Source: Andrena cerasifolii
Taxonomy: Eukaryota; Arthropoda; Insecta; Hymenoptera; Andrenidae
Assembly: GCF_050908995.1 (NCBI RefSeq)
Contig: NC_135119.1
Location: forward strand, 2,542,001 to 2,606,000
Direction: 5' to 3'
Length of the DNA: 64,000 nt
Part shown: positions 36,674 to 48,448 of the stretch, piece by piece
Layout: each line of letters starts with the position of its first letter
How positions within the stretch are numbered: the stretch's first letter is position 1
The notes under the pieces: generated by a model
What the model saw: only the letters and a program-made list of their open reading frames with translations
What the model was told of the DNA's origin: nothing
Database searches by the model: none
Translations under genes and position numbers: made by a program

Positions 36674-37344
36674 ACGAACGAGGAAATGCGCAGCCGAAGG
36701 TCTGAAGTCGATACGTGTGCGGTACAAGGAAACGGATCCTTGTACACGGGCGAAATGAACGAGAATGCTGATAATAATGGATTGGAGCAACTTTGGAATT
36801 CGATCCAAAACAGGGCCGATGATCAAAAGAACACGAACATGTGTCGTGTTTGCGTATCCTCTCACGCTGTAAATTTATAGCTACGATAGCTACAGGGAGG
36901 TATATAAACATATTTCCATCGTTATATATGTGTTTATGTATGTATGTACAGACACAAAACGGAATGGTTGTTGGTGACCGCTCGTAAAGCATCGAGGGTT
37001 GCGGCGCTACGAGAGGCAGAGTCGGCGTTCGTCGGAGACAACGTATCGAGGTACCTAGGTACCCTCAAATCGCAGTTGAGGTGACCGATAATGAGTACTG
37101 GGTGCCCTAGGTCGTGGTGGGGTGGTCGAAGATGAGTACTGGGTACTCTACATCAGATTGATCTCTAGGTACTGGGTACTCTGGATCAGGTTGATCTCTG
37201 TGTAATACTGAGTATTACGCCGGGTCAACGGGAGACGATTGATCAAGACAGGCACAATATGGTGTTATGTTGAGACAGTCGGGGATGGTTGATTTTGACT
37301 GACGCTGGGCGTTAGGTCAAAACAACTGAATACAGAAAACGACG
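36674..37344. other. sequence after gag, with short tandem repeat
   Basis: No pol domain is recognised. Near 37136-37205 a 34-35-bp unit (TACTGGGTACTCT..ATCAG.TTGATCTCT) is repeated twice, with a related piece at 37090-37105. Confidence 0.45.
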
Positions 37345-37800
37345 TGCAGGTGAAGCGCAGTAATGCTCCCCCTTCAGCAAACACAGCAGCGCTTCTCCTT
37401 CAGCGAGCGCAGTAGCGCTTCTATTGAAGCGAGCGCAGTAGCTCTCACTCTACAAGGCAACGTTGGATTTTGCCGTGGTCTACGAACGCCTTCCCTAGCG
37501 GGCGCAGTGGCGCTTACTCTACAGGACAACGCTGGATTGCGGCACGGCGTATGGACGCCTGTCCTTCAGTGAGCGCAATAGCGCCTCTATTGCACTAGCG
37601 CCCCTCTAGCAGCGAGCACAACGGCACCTTTCCTTCAGCGAGCGCAATGACGCTCAATTTACAAAACAGCGATGGATATCGCCGTGGCGCATGAACGCTT
37701 ACCCGTTCCAAGTCCTTTCAACGTGTGCAGCGGGGGTCCTTTTTCAACGAGCGTAGTGACGCTCAATCTACAAACATCAGTGCTTCCGAATGCAGTAGCG
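37345..37800 (+). repeat. degenerate array of GAGCGCAGTAGCGCT units
   Basis: The word GCGAGCGCAGTAGCGCTT and variants recur at about 37399, 37431, 37500, 37570, 37640 and 37745. Several are followed by CTCTACAAGGCAACGTTGGA-like sequence, giving a loose unit of roughly 70-105 bp. Open frames here are repeat artefacts. Confidence 0.6.
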
Positions 37801-37815
37801 TTAACTAGAGCTTAA

Positions 37816-37971
37816 AGACTGCCGTTCCAATGGGCGGCTAGCGACTGCGGCTGGCGGCTGCGCCTGGCGACTGCGCGACTAGTGTAAGGGAGAAGTATGT
37901 ATCAGTGTCTCCTTTGCACTAGTGGCGCAGTTGCCAGTCGCAGTCGCCAACCGCCCATTGGAACGGCAGCC
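37816..37971. mobile_element. TTAA-flanked palindromic MITE
   Basis: AGACTGCCGTTCCAATGGGC on the left is inverted as GCCCATTGGAACGGCAGCC on the right. TTAA lies on both sides (37812-37815 and 37972-37975). The 156-bp interior continues the palindrome (GCGACTGCG / CGCAGTCGC). Confidence 0.8.
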
Positions 37972-37975
37972 TTAA

Positions 37976-39049
37976 CACACAGCAGGAGCCACCGCTGAGC
38001 GTGTAAACGCTCGTCTTTCAACGGGGAACCAATTTAAAAATATAAGATTTAAATCAGCTGTACAGTTTATTTAAAACATGAATTTTGTAAATTTAAAGTA
38101 ATTTTTTATTTTATAGTTAATATTAAATTTACAAGAAATTAATTTTTAATATCTTTAATCTAAAAATGTATTTATTTATGTTTTTATGTTATGTTATGCT
38201 AAATAGTATTTTCTATAGATTAGACCAACAGATATTGGTTTTATTGTAGTGCTCCGTTATTGCTGAGTCCTTGAGAGTGTTTTAAAAAAAAATATTGAAA
38301 TCGGTCAAGATTTGCGCTGTCCAGCGATTTTTGTCCAAAATCTCACACTGTGCGTCGGCAAACGCTCGCGAATTCGACGCGACCAAGTTAATCTTTGGCC
38401 TCGCATATTTGTTACTTTCACGTGCATGCATCATCCTACCAAGGAGTTTGGAGCTCGGCGCGCGTTCGGCGCGCTTTCGGGCTTGAGTGAAATTTGCTAC
38501 ATCCAGTTCATGATATTGTTCGGACGCGAATGCACACTCTTATGGACCGCCAGCAAGCGGATCGGATCGAATGCGCGCCGAACGCGCACCGTGCACCAAC
38601 CGGGCCTGGAACACCGAACGAGCAAAAAATTAGTGCGCGCCCGATGCACAGGTGAATACGCGGCTTTAGGGTTCGGTGCCCTGTTTTATACCCATCAGGC
38701 TTATAACACCATATTGTAACTGTTTAAAATTATATTTGTTTTTTCGAAGCAAACCACCTCTTCCGAACAGATGTTTTCATACCACTGAAAATAACAGAGA
38801 AATTAAAACGGATAAAACAAACGAACTATCTTGCATACTTTAATAATACCGTGCCATTTCAAAATTCAGATCACATAAACACAAGTCGCGCATTCTTTAG
38901 TCATTGAATTATAAATCATGAAAGACAATCAATATTCTTAAATTAGCGAAATTAATAAGTACAGTTGTAATGAAATAGCGGACATGTATGTGGGATCAGG
39001 CACCTCCATGCCATAAGAGGGGGCTCGTACTGAGAGACTACGGAGAGCC
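37976..39049. other. unassigned DNA
   Basis: The GC-rich stretch 38300-38700 contains GGCGCGCGTTCGGCGCGC (about 38457-38474) and a partial inverse GCGCGCCGAACGCGC (38571-38585), possibly an old foldback. No protein family recognised. Confidence 0.35.
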
Positions 39050-39112
39050 GGCGTTTAGCCGTGGTGGCAAACGCTGCTGATCAGCACGCAAACGGCTCGG
39101 GTTCGATTCCTA
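39050..39112 (+). repeat. tRNA-derived SINE fragment
   Basis: A-box-like TAGCCGTGGTGG (39056-39067) and a perfect B-box GGTTCGATTCC (39100-39110) are spaced as in a tRNA. The anticodon arm does not fold, so a SINE promoter region is likelier than a tRNA gene. Confidence 0.6.
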
Positions 39113-40451
39113 CATGTATGTAATGCATTGCCAAGAATATGGGGCATTGTGCATGTCAGAGGGTTGCATACGGTACATTGCACTTGCGAGTAAAACTGAT
39201 TGCGTGTCACTAAGAAGTGTTTACGGCTCAGAGAATTTCTGACGAGCTGCAGCAGATCCTACGGAAGCCACTAGGAAAATATCCATGTATCATAGAACAT
39301 TCTGAACTCCAGTGTACCGTATTTTCAATACGTAGCTGCTTTATCTTTAGCATGTGCAACGAATGCAAGGATTTGAGCAAACTAATTATATCCCAACAAG
39401 AACATTTTGTCAATAGTTTCTTAGCAACTACGGTAAGAACCTTGCATTTCTAGCTTTCATTTTATTTACTGACCAAAACCATACAGATTTACGAGAAATG
39501 GAATAGTCAACCTTCACAATCCACATCTACAGGTGGAGAGTAATCCATATGGAAATTTGCAGTCTACACATTTCTGTTAGTGTGTGCGCAAGATTACAGA
39601 AGACAGCCTACTGGACGTCTACTTTCATCCAGCATGTCTAAAAATGCGTGTCCATTTGAGAAGATCTCGCGCGAGGTACTCGCGGTAGCTACTCTTGAGT
39701 ATTTGTCCATTTGAGAGCAGCTTGGAGAATTCTTACTCGCAGATACACATTAGAAAACTCGCCGAGCGCATACTATCAGACAGAACTCAAGCTCGGTATC
39801 CTCCGGCCGCGCAAGATGCTCGAACGTGAATTCACTTTGGTGGATACGCGGGGCACGCACGAACAGTAAACATTCGCGAACATTCGCGAGCGTTCCGACC
39901 AATGTTCATACATTAACAGAAAGTCGCTGTTCGCAGGCGTTTGTGGAGATAAATGACAACTTAAGTAGCACCATCATTAACGGATCTACGTCGAATGCTG
40001 GCGAATATGTTTCTACTCGCATGCATATGTTTGGTAGGGACACTCGGCAAATGCTTCAACGTAAACATTCGCAACTTTTGGTGAGCATTCGCAAACATTT
40101 ATCAGAAATACGCGTATGCTGGATACTCGGGCTTCAGAATCGAATCCATTTGAAATTCGTCTATACTTACTGTCTGTAGCTTGTTTTCAAATAACAGTGA
40201 GGTCAGATAGTGAATCATGGATGAGTAAAAACTTAGGGCTGTTATTGTTGCTTACAAAATCTTACAATGAAACAAGAAACAACACAGAAAGATAAATTGC
40301 TGGGTCAGGCCATGGATTCAGCGTATAACAGAATTAGGGACGTGTTCAACACTTACAAGGGAACTTCAGATTGAAGATGTCCTGCAATTTAGTAGCTTTA
40401 TATGTATGAGTGCAGTGCAAGTTCAATTTACAATAGAAACAATTGGATTAG
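39113..40451. other. unassigned DNA
   Basis: No gene recognised. 39640-40130 contains several GAACATTCGCG-like words related in style to the foldback at 58.7-60.2 kb. Confidence 0.35.
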
Positions 40452-40453
40452 TA

Positions 40454-41276
40454 AGGTGAATGTCCCAATTTCTGCTCATTTCGTATTTTTCTTATTATTA
40501 TAAGCGTTACGTTTGTACTATAGTTGCAACAAAATAATTCTAAATTATTTGAACATTTATGCGAGTGTTGCATGAGCTTGGGATTAATCAAAGTGCAGCA
40601 ATCATCATGATTGTTCATCCGTGTTCTAGCTGGTTGTGCTAAGGAACAGCGTCACTATTGGTATTCGATATTTGGGCAGAAAATAGTTTTTGCAGTAAAA
40701 GTTCTTATTAATAATAAAAACAGATACCGTATTGTGCTCTGAATGTAGAGTATTTTTTACAATTTTTAATTTTTTTAAATAGAAAACAGGTGATTAGGTT
40801 TAGGGTCAAGCGAATCACCGTCATGTCCGCATTTCTACTCACCAAAATTTTAGTAACATAACCTCACAGTTCAATATATGCTGTACCCTCTATTTCTATT
40901 CGAAGACATTTTATTTTTTGTTTATCATTATTTTATGCTTTACTGTTGTGTTATAAAACATCTGCATAAAAGATGTAACTTAGTTTAACCTGAAAAGGCA
41001 ACATATTATTTGAACAGAAATTGGTACAAATGGTGAGTAGAAATACGTACATCGCTATTTTTCTGGGGCGGTACGGACATTTAGAGCATTGTATTTAATT
41101 ACAAATTACTAATAGTTAAACTTCTGGAAATATCTTTCTTAAATAGTTTTTGAATTGGTTGATTTATTATTAAAGAATTAATCAATTACTCTGAAAATTT
41201 TTAGCACAAACAAATTTTTTACACCTCCTTTATGACGAGTAACCTCTTAAATGAGCAGAAATTGGGACATTCACCT
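40454..41276. mobile_element. non-autonomous element, GTCCCAATTTCTGCTCA type
   Basis: TIRs of about 27 bp start AGGTGAATGTCCCAATTTCT and end with the inverse AGAAATTGGGACATTCACCT, flanked by TA (40452-40453 and 41277-41278). The distal TIR word recurs inside as variants near 40825-40850 (ATGTCCGCATTTCTACTCAC) and 41018-41078. There is no protein remnant. Confidence 0.78.
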
Positions 41277-41430
41277 TAATTGCTACCAAAAAAAAATACG
41301 AAATTAAGAAAAGTTGTTGTCTACGAACGCACATAGGTGATATCGCGATACCTCCGTACTCGCCACAAGAAGGTATTTCTACCAATCCCGCTTTCTCGCA
41401 AGTTCTCCCTCAACTACCAATTCCTGTCTA

Positions 41431-42298
41431 CGAGGTCTGTCCGTAAAGTGTCCGACCTTACGCTATGCGAAGAAAAAGAGGTACTCTGGACCATTGGTGA
41501 TTATGTCCCCTTCAAAGCATTTTTTTTGGAAGTCACAACCTTTTACCACCGTTGCTCCTACTTCGTGAAGCAGTCCTGGAACTCAGCTTTTAGAATACCC
41601 AACAGCTGCCTCATCGTATTCTGTTTTATGTCCTCCACATGGTCAAATCTATTTCTTTTTAAGGTGTTTTTTAATTTCGGGTCAGCCAGAAGTCACACGG
41701 AGCTGTAGATCAGGACTGTGCGGATACTGACAGACTTGGGTTATGCCATATATCATCAAAAAAATCCTGGGTGCTGTGAGATGAAAGGGCCAGGTGCGCT
41801 ATCGCGGTGAAGCAAACAGTCAACCCTTTTCTACAAATCTGGCCAACTTGTAGGTAGTACTCCTTATTCACCGGCTGACCTCGTGGAGCGCATTCATGGT
41901 GAACAACACCTGCGTGGTCGAAAAAAGAACAGTGAGCATTGCTTATTGCTCCGCCTTTGACGCGCTTTCATCGGCCGTTATTCTTCTGCCGTCTTCCACC
42001 GAGCAGTTTGGACTTTTGTCTCAGGGTCATAGCACATGAATGGCCAAGTTTTTGACAAAATTTTATACAAATTCGTTGGTCGACGCACTCGGTCATTGTA
42101 GAAAAATTAGAAATTTGACGCTCACGGTTTTGGATACTTATACAACTGCGTACCGTTGTTGTCTGGCGAGCAGCAGGGCTGTGCCGCTTAACAGGGTCAC
42201 TCACAAAGGTTCCCCTAAGTGGAGAATACGTTTTCTACAATAGCACACCCAGGCTTAAAGATATTGGTGTAGGCCGGATACTTTCCGGACAGACAACG
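41431..42298 (-). mobile_element. mariner-like element with internal deletions
   Basis: TIRs CGAGGTCTGTCCGTAAAGTG (left) and, inverted, CGTTGTCTGTCCGGAAAGTA (right) are flanked by TA at 41429-41430 and 42299-42300. At 868 bp it is shorter than a complete mariner (about 1.3 kb). It carries a degraded transposase on the minus strand. Confidence 0.85.
41550..42096 (-). pseudogene. mariner transposase remnants
   Basis: From ATG 42094-42096 (minus) the frame reads MTECVDQRICIKFCQKLGHS, the N-terminal helix-turn-helix typical of mariner transposases of the GVQW3/FLJ37770-like type. It soon stops. Near 41708-41725 a SPDL-like remnant of the third catalytic motif is followed by CDFWL and an FDHVEDIK-like C-terminus, but with several stops and a frame change. 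The first two catalytic Asp motifs are not found, consistent with an internal deletion. Confidence 0.7.
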
Positions 42299-44493
42299 TA
42301 TAACGGTTTCATCCTACCGCATAACATCCCCGCATCAAACAATAAGGCAGGGTCTGCTAGTTACACCTTACTGATGAGTCCACTAGCTGGCCCTAGACCA
42401 AACGCACACATCTTTCCTCCCTTTTCCTTTTCGGTTTTACATTCTGCTCTCTCCACACCTCCTACCTTGCCTCTTCAATGACATTACACGTTTTACCTTC
42501 ATGTTGGTAGTGAGTTAAATTACTGAATATAACACTGTTATACTATCCGCTTTAATTTGTCACTGATTCGTATATCAGTTTTTAATATTTATTTCATGTG
42601 CCTAAATGCGCAATTGGTAGAATAGGAACGAATGTTAGTCGGGCTATTTACAGTACCTTAAAAGACCAATATATGAAGGTAATATTATTTATATCTAAGG
42701 TTAGACTTGTAACGTTACAGTATAAAATAATTTCATTATTTTTGGCAAGGTACAAGAATATCGTGCAAAAACCTATTTGACTATAAGAAGCAAATAATAT
42801 AAGCCTTATAATAATATAAGACACTTTTATTCTCAGAGTCGCAGTTTACAAAATTTCAAGCAATTAATAGCTCAGGTTTTATTGTCATCTACTTGAATAA
42901 TTTTGAAATAAGAAATATGTATATTCAATCACCCTTTTCTTGACGCAAAAACGTTTGGACTTGTTTCTATAGTGAGGCAAAGGCATACAGTTACGCCTTC
43001 CAGTTTTCGAACATATAAATATATATTTAATTTACAATATCCTTGAACTCAATTTATCATGCTTATTCTGACTGTTTCGAAAATAATATAAGGTCGGAGA
43101 TGGTGCCCAATGCATGTAGCATTGGTATTAAATTCAATCAATAATATAAATAAATATTTTCTTTTCGCTGATGAATTTTCATTGCTTAAAAACAAAATGT
43201 ATGCTGAAAATGCAACAGGCCAATCGTCTTACCGAAAACTTTTATCCGCATGTAGGTACTGTTACATGTATGCGAAATTTGTACAACTTTGCATCGACTT
43301 CTACGTAACTGAAGATTACATTTATTATTATGTTTATTTTTATTATTACCATTAACATTATTCATCTTTCAAATATCTGGAGGTTAATGAAACGGGAGAA
43401 TAGAGAGAAGTTGAATGAGAATTGCGGAAACAAGTGTACATGTGTACGTCTCTTTATGGTGTACACACATCTGACAGGGAAGCATAAATGTGTAGTTGTC
43501 ATGAAAAATTTCAACGGCACTTGAGATTACCTTGCCAATTTTGGAGGAAATCAACAAAGACATGCACCCTCCGCGATGTGTATTGACGAACGTGGATAAA
43601 TGCCGATAGTATAATATTGATTCATCTTTCGAGGTGAAATGACAATGGGTGGAAGGAAAACGTCTCGCTCAAAGGAGCTTGTTGTCGTGCACCTGTAGAT
43701 TCCCTTTTACGCCTCCTCATGCGGACAGACCCTTCGAGAAGCTTCCTTGTTTTTAGCTTTCAAATCATACAACACAAAATGGTCTCCTGGTCTTTTCGAT
43801 GCTTGGCTTTCTTTCAGCCGTCCATTGTTCCTGCGACATTCTGTATGCTTTTTGTCTGTCCCCGTGGCTGGTTCACCGCCAATTTTTAGCTGAATGTCCG
43901 TTTAAAATCGTGAATTTTTATGAATTTCTTTTCAGTCAAGAGGAAATTTTATTTGCAGCATAGATATTTCTACACGAAGAATTAATAGCCTATAGCAATA
44001 ACATGGAAGTTTGTTGCCACGTAACAGGATTTAGAAGTGTCTCCTAGTGTTCCAGCTGTTTTGCGCTTCGCTGATATTTCATTGTTTCCACGCGGTTCTC
44101 TACCGTTTGTGTTGTTCCTCTGTTCTCTATTTTCGGCTGTATTCTGTTTTTATAGGTTTTTGAATTTGTGCGTGTTATTACGTTTGCACGAATTTAACAA
44201 TCAGAAAGAAATTCTGTCTATCTCTCTATGTTAGGTCTTTCTTATAAACGCCAATTTTCCGCTGTTTTTCTAAGTCGAATTTTTTCCCCCCTTTTCTTTT
44301 CGTAAGTGTAGGCACTTCAGCCTTTTTCAACGAATTTAGTTCTATTTTATAACTTTAGAAATCCCTGATTACAACAATTTAATCTCAAAAAAGCAATTTT
44401 CAACTTCGAACGTGATTAATTTCATATATCTCAATGTTATATACAAATGTATAATACATATACAAGATGTAGGGGAGACTCGTGTAGTATTGA
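42299..44493. other. unassigned AT-rich DNA
   Basis: Frames at 42598-42780, 43110-43355, 43330-43524 and 44037-44234 are AT-driven and match no family I know. No repeat boundary is seen. Confidence 0.4.
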
Positions 44494-45110
44494 CTAAAGT
44501 CCTATTCAGATATATTGGCCGGTGAGTTCGGTTTCGCGAGAAGCGCACGAGGAGAAATCTGCCACCACCACCTGACGATCGTGGATTGGCAGTTGAAGTT
44601 GCTGGACTCCCGAAGGGTATGGTGGGGTAACGGGAACGCTGCTCGACTCCGCCTGAACAAAGCCGTGTGGCCGTTGTTTATTCTTAGCGTAATAGTTGTG
44701 TGCGTTACGAAGCTATGCGTAAACCAATACGAGATGAAGCTATCGAGAAAGAATCAATGTTCTGACCAATAAAGCTCCTGAATTTTTTCGGAGCTAACGC
44801 ACACCTATTCTGATGTATGTATTTCTACGCTCAGGAGCTTGGCTCTATCCCCACCACTTCTGACTCGCTCTTGTTCTGCAAAGGCGAGAGCGAGATGGAA
44901 CGAGAGCGAGAAAGAAACGAGAAAGTGGTGGGGATGCTTCGCTGCGTGTGTACGTACCTCACGGGCACCGAATTCCCACCGCGCGACGAGCAGGCCTAGC
45001 CCGAGAGAAAGTGAGAACGTTGAGAAAAGGAGCACCGAGCAGGCAAGCGGTATGGTGGGAGAATACCCCTCACGAAACTCACCGGCCAATATATCTGAAC
45101 ACGACCTTAG
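44494..45110 (+). mobile_element. MITE, AGGTCGTGTTCAGATATATT family, copy at 44 kb
   Basis: Ends CTAAAGTCCTATTCAGATAT and the inverted ATATCTGAACACGACCTTAG give a 617-bp element in the opposite orientation to the 32- and 60-kb copies. An 85-codon frame (44515-44772) with a hydrophobic stretch LLFILSVIVVCVTKLC is open but begins at TTG with no usable ATG. An AATAAA overlaps its stop. CCCCACCACTT at 44848 is inverted at about 44925. Confidence 0.85.
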
Positions 45111-45499
45111 GTGGCGTGTTGCGTCGTCTTGAAAAAAAATTGCAATTGGACGGAATAGCGAAAAAAAGTGAAGGTCGCTTTTTGAACATTTTTACCTGAG
45201 GCAGTAATGAAAATTTAAATATCCTGTTTGTCGATTTAGGTAAGGTGTATACATACTGAAAATTTCATCAAAATCGCTTAACGTAGCTATTAGCTACAAA
45301 CAGTTAAAAGTGGTGGAAATCTCAGTTTTCGGCTTATAACTGTAATAAACCTAAAGAGTTTACATATTTCGAAGCCTATCGCTTGTTTTTGCATCAACTG
45401 ATTTCTCTGCATGACTGATCGATGTTCAGCGTGTATACAACTTAAATCTACAAACGGGAATTTTAAGTAAAGTAGGTCTACTCTTAGAATGAACAGAGT
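45111..45499. other. unassigned DNA
   Basis: Style is like a transposon interior, but no partner ends were found. Confidence 0.3.
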
Positions 45500-45658
45500 G
45501 TAGTACAGCGTTGCCCCGATGGGCGGTCCGAGAGCACGAGCATCCATCGCGTTTTCCAAAGCTCGCGTGGAAGGTGGCGCTCGAAACCAATGAAGTTGCG
45601 GGCATATAACAGATGAGGAAAACTCTAGTAGTGTGCGTGTAGGCTCGTACCCGTAGGC

Positions 45659-46833
45659 TTATACAGGGTGTCCCACTAAGGAGTGGACAGCGCGATATCT
45701 CTTAAAGTATTGTCGATAAAAATATAAAAAAAATAGGAAATTGCATGGTTCGAGGGGGCCCATTTATTAGCGCGAACGAATTTTGTTTTCGATTATTATT
45801 TTAAAAGATACGATGGTCAAGTTCGGTTTTTCAAATGGAACTATTTTTTTTGAAGACCTGAGTTGATAGTGCGTTCCAAGACAAATTCAATAAGCTTTAA
45901 TGTATACACTTTATTTCCACTGGTTTTTAAGATATTGCGCTTGCAAAATTACTGATTTTCATTGCAAGAAAACCCTCTGGAATAGGAAGGACCGGGGTCG
46001 GTCTTACTGACGCCACGGGTGGCACTGCCTGTTGAAATGGATACTTACCTGCCAAAGGTCTACGCCAGAAATGGCAGGCCCAAAGGCTGGACAATTCTTT
46101 TCCGGCAGAAATTCTACTTAGGTAGGTATCGTTACTTTTATTTCGCACTTGCTTCTACGCTCGGATGGCCGGTTCTTTTGGGAGGGATGCAAGTTGGATT
46201 GGTTAGGTTAGGAGGAGTGAAAGTTGCTAGACTAAATTTCAACCATAGGGAGCAGATTGTATCAGAACCAATCGGATTTGCATCCCTCACAAAAGAACCG
46301 GCCATCCGAGCGTAGAAGGAAGTGCGAAATAAAAGTAACGATGCGCTTCTCGATACCGCAGATGTACCTACCTAAGTAGCATTTATGACGGAAAAGAATT
46401 GTCCAGCTTTTGGGCCTGCGAACCCTGTCGTAGACCTTTGGCAGGTAGGTATCAGTTTCAACAGGCAATGCCACCCGTAGCGCCAGTAAGACCGACCCCG
46501 GTCCTTCCTATTCCAGAGGGTTTTCTTCCAGTGAAAATCAGTAATTTTGCAAGCGCAATATCTTAAAAACCAGTGGAAATAAAGTGTATACATTAAAGCT
46601 TATTGAATTTGTCTTGGAACGCACTATCAACTCAGGTCTTCAAAAAAAATAGTTCCATTTGAAAAACCGAACTTGACCATCGTATCTTTTAAAATAATAA
46701 TCGAAAACAAAATTCGTTCGCGCTAATAAATGGGCCCCCTCGAACCATGCAATTCCCTATTTTTTTTATATTTTTATCGACAATACTTTAAGAGATATCG
46801 CGCTGTCCACTCCTTAGTGGGACACCCTGTATA
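45659..46833. repeat. 1.18-kb foldback element, ~545-bp arms
   Basis: Ends TTATACAGGGTGTCCCACTA and TAGTGGGACACCCTGTATAA. The two arms (45659-46204 and 46267-46833) are close reverse complements over their whole length. The short spacer (about 62 bp) makes one very long hairpin. There is no protein motif; frames repeated in both arms are palindrome artefacts. Confidence 0.95.
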
Positions 46834-47010
46834 ACTGGGACTCTTGGAGCCCCAGTGTTCTACATTTTAGAAATTGGGAAAATAAACAGGAATTGATTAA
46901 TGATTGAACAATAATATTATATAATTGGACGGAATAGACTTGAACAGTCCCACTTACACCTCTGATTAATAAAAAGTTTCTTATTAAACGATTTTTATTC
47001 AGCTTCAATC

Positions 47011-47058
47011 CTCTGTTTGTTTGTTTGTTTGTTTGTTTGTTTGTATGTATGTTTGTTT
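47011..47058 (+). repeat. (TTTG)n microsatellite
   Basis: About eight GTTT units followed by GTATGTATGTTTG. Confidence 0.9.
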
Positions 47059-47412
47059 CGTTCAAATCTAGAAACCCAATTTTAATCCGCTTCCAACTAT
47101 CCAATAGACTTGAAACTTTGCAGGCATACGTAGTTTGGATGACAATACAAAATTATGAAGAAAAAGAAACCCCCCAGGTGTTTACAAAATTACCCAGTCA
47201 TCAATAAATATATCCCATAACCACAAATCCAACGACTTGAAATCAGCCTGTAACCACAAATCAAATCAATTTAATCGACATGAAATGAGCATGTAACCCA
47301 TCCGTTACATGCCCGCAACTTCATTGGTTTCGAGCGTCCCCTTCCACGCGAGCTTTGGAAAACGCGATGGATGCTTGTGCTCTCGGACCGCCCATCGGGG
47401 CAATGCTGGTGT

Positions 47413-47932
47413 AGTTGGTACGCACACGCAGTAGGCACGCGTAGATACAAATTCACACACGCAGTAACACCGACCGCGATGGTTCAAACCGTGAAAATGG
47501 GTTACAGGCGCTAACGAACGCAACGGGCGTGAGCGTTTACACGAAAACGGCTTCGGACATTTCATAAGAACTCACCAGGAATGCTTTGACTTCAGTGAAT
47601 CAATGGAAACGTAAATGTGACAGAGTGTTTAATCCTACCGCTTTTAACTCTTAACTTCTGGGATGTCAGCGTTAAAAAAGGAATACATACAGAGTTGAGC
47701 GAGATTTATACGCCAACGTGCACGAAATTTCATTGCTAATGCCATTGAAGAAAGAGTGAATTCAATAACACAAATTAAATCTTATTTCATTATATATCGT
47801 TTCTAAGAATCCAAACTGTTCTATTATAAAATACTATTTCATGATGCTAGAAATTAACACTAGGTTTACGAACATTTCTTATATAGGTACCTATTTCTAC
47901 GAGCACACGTCAAATTGACGGGTAAACGAAAA
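47413..47932. other. unassigned DNA
   Basis: No gene or repeat recognised. Confidence 0.35.
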
Positions 47933-47934
47933 TA

Positions 47935-48406
47935 CAGTATTTCCTCGTTACGGGCTCGGTTTGGTGTACACGATACGGACTTTTCGCTATCCCTACCACT
48001 TCTGTCTCACTCTTGTCCGGCGAAGGCGAGAGCGAGATGGAACGAGAGCGAGCGAGAGGCACTGAAAGTGAGCGAGGACAGTACGAGACAGACGACGCGT
48101 TGATGTTTTGTCTCGCTCCGTCTTTTGGACGCCTGACACTCTGTCCTTTGCGTGCGCGACGGGCGTGCGCGATGGTCGCAAGCGGTTACCGTGAGCCGGG
48201 CCTGCGTCAAATTTTTACGAAGCGGTTTTCGTGCTCACGGTAAGCGCTTGAGACCATCGCGCACGCTCGCCGCGCATGCAGTGTTCCATCTCGCTCCCCC
48301 CTTCGGCCAGAAAGAAACGAGAAACGAACATTCGGAATTAGGGCTCTGTTCATGATACGGGCTCAACGCCGGTCCCGACCAGCGAGCCGCTAACGAGGAA
48401 ATACTG
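47935..48406 (-). mobile_element. TA-flanked MITE, CAGTATT family, copy 2
   Basis: Ends CAGTATTTCCTCGTTACGGG and the inverted AACGAGGAAATACTG are flanked by TA at 47933-47934 and 48407-48408. It is 472 bp, inverted relative to the 4008-4409 copy and internally homologous to it. Its left half includes GGCGAGAGCGAGATGGAACG, the module shared with the AGGTCGTGTT family. Confidence 0.85.
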
Positions 48407-48448
48407 TACGTATTTTCTTTCAAAAATCGATTTATTCAATTTCAATAT

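Larger units (their letters stand above)
45500..47412. repeat. outer inverted pair flanking the 1.18-kb foldback
   Basis: The sequence 45505-45614 (with CCGATGGGCGGTCCGAGAGC) is about 90% the reverse complement of 47301-47410. The pair lies about 150 bp outside the foldback on the left and about 470 bp outside on the right, so the two palindromic structures are not concentric. Confidence 0.75.

Noticed and set aside
39050..39112. Functional tRNA gene
   Set aside because: Promoter boxes are good but the anticodon arm and acceptor stem do not pair.
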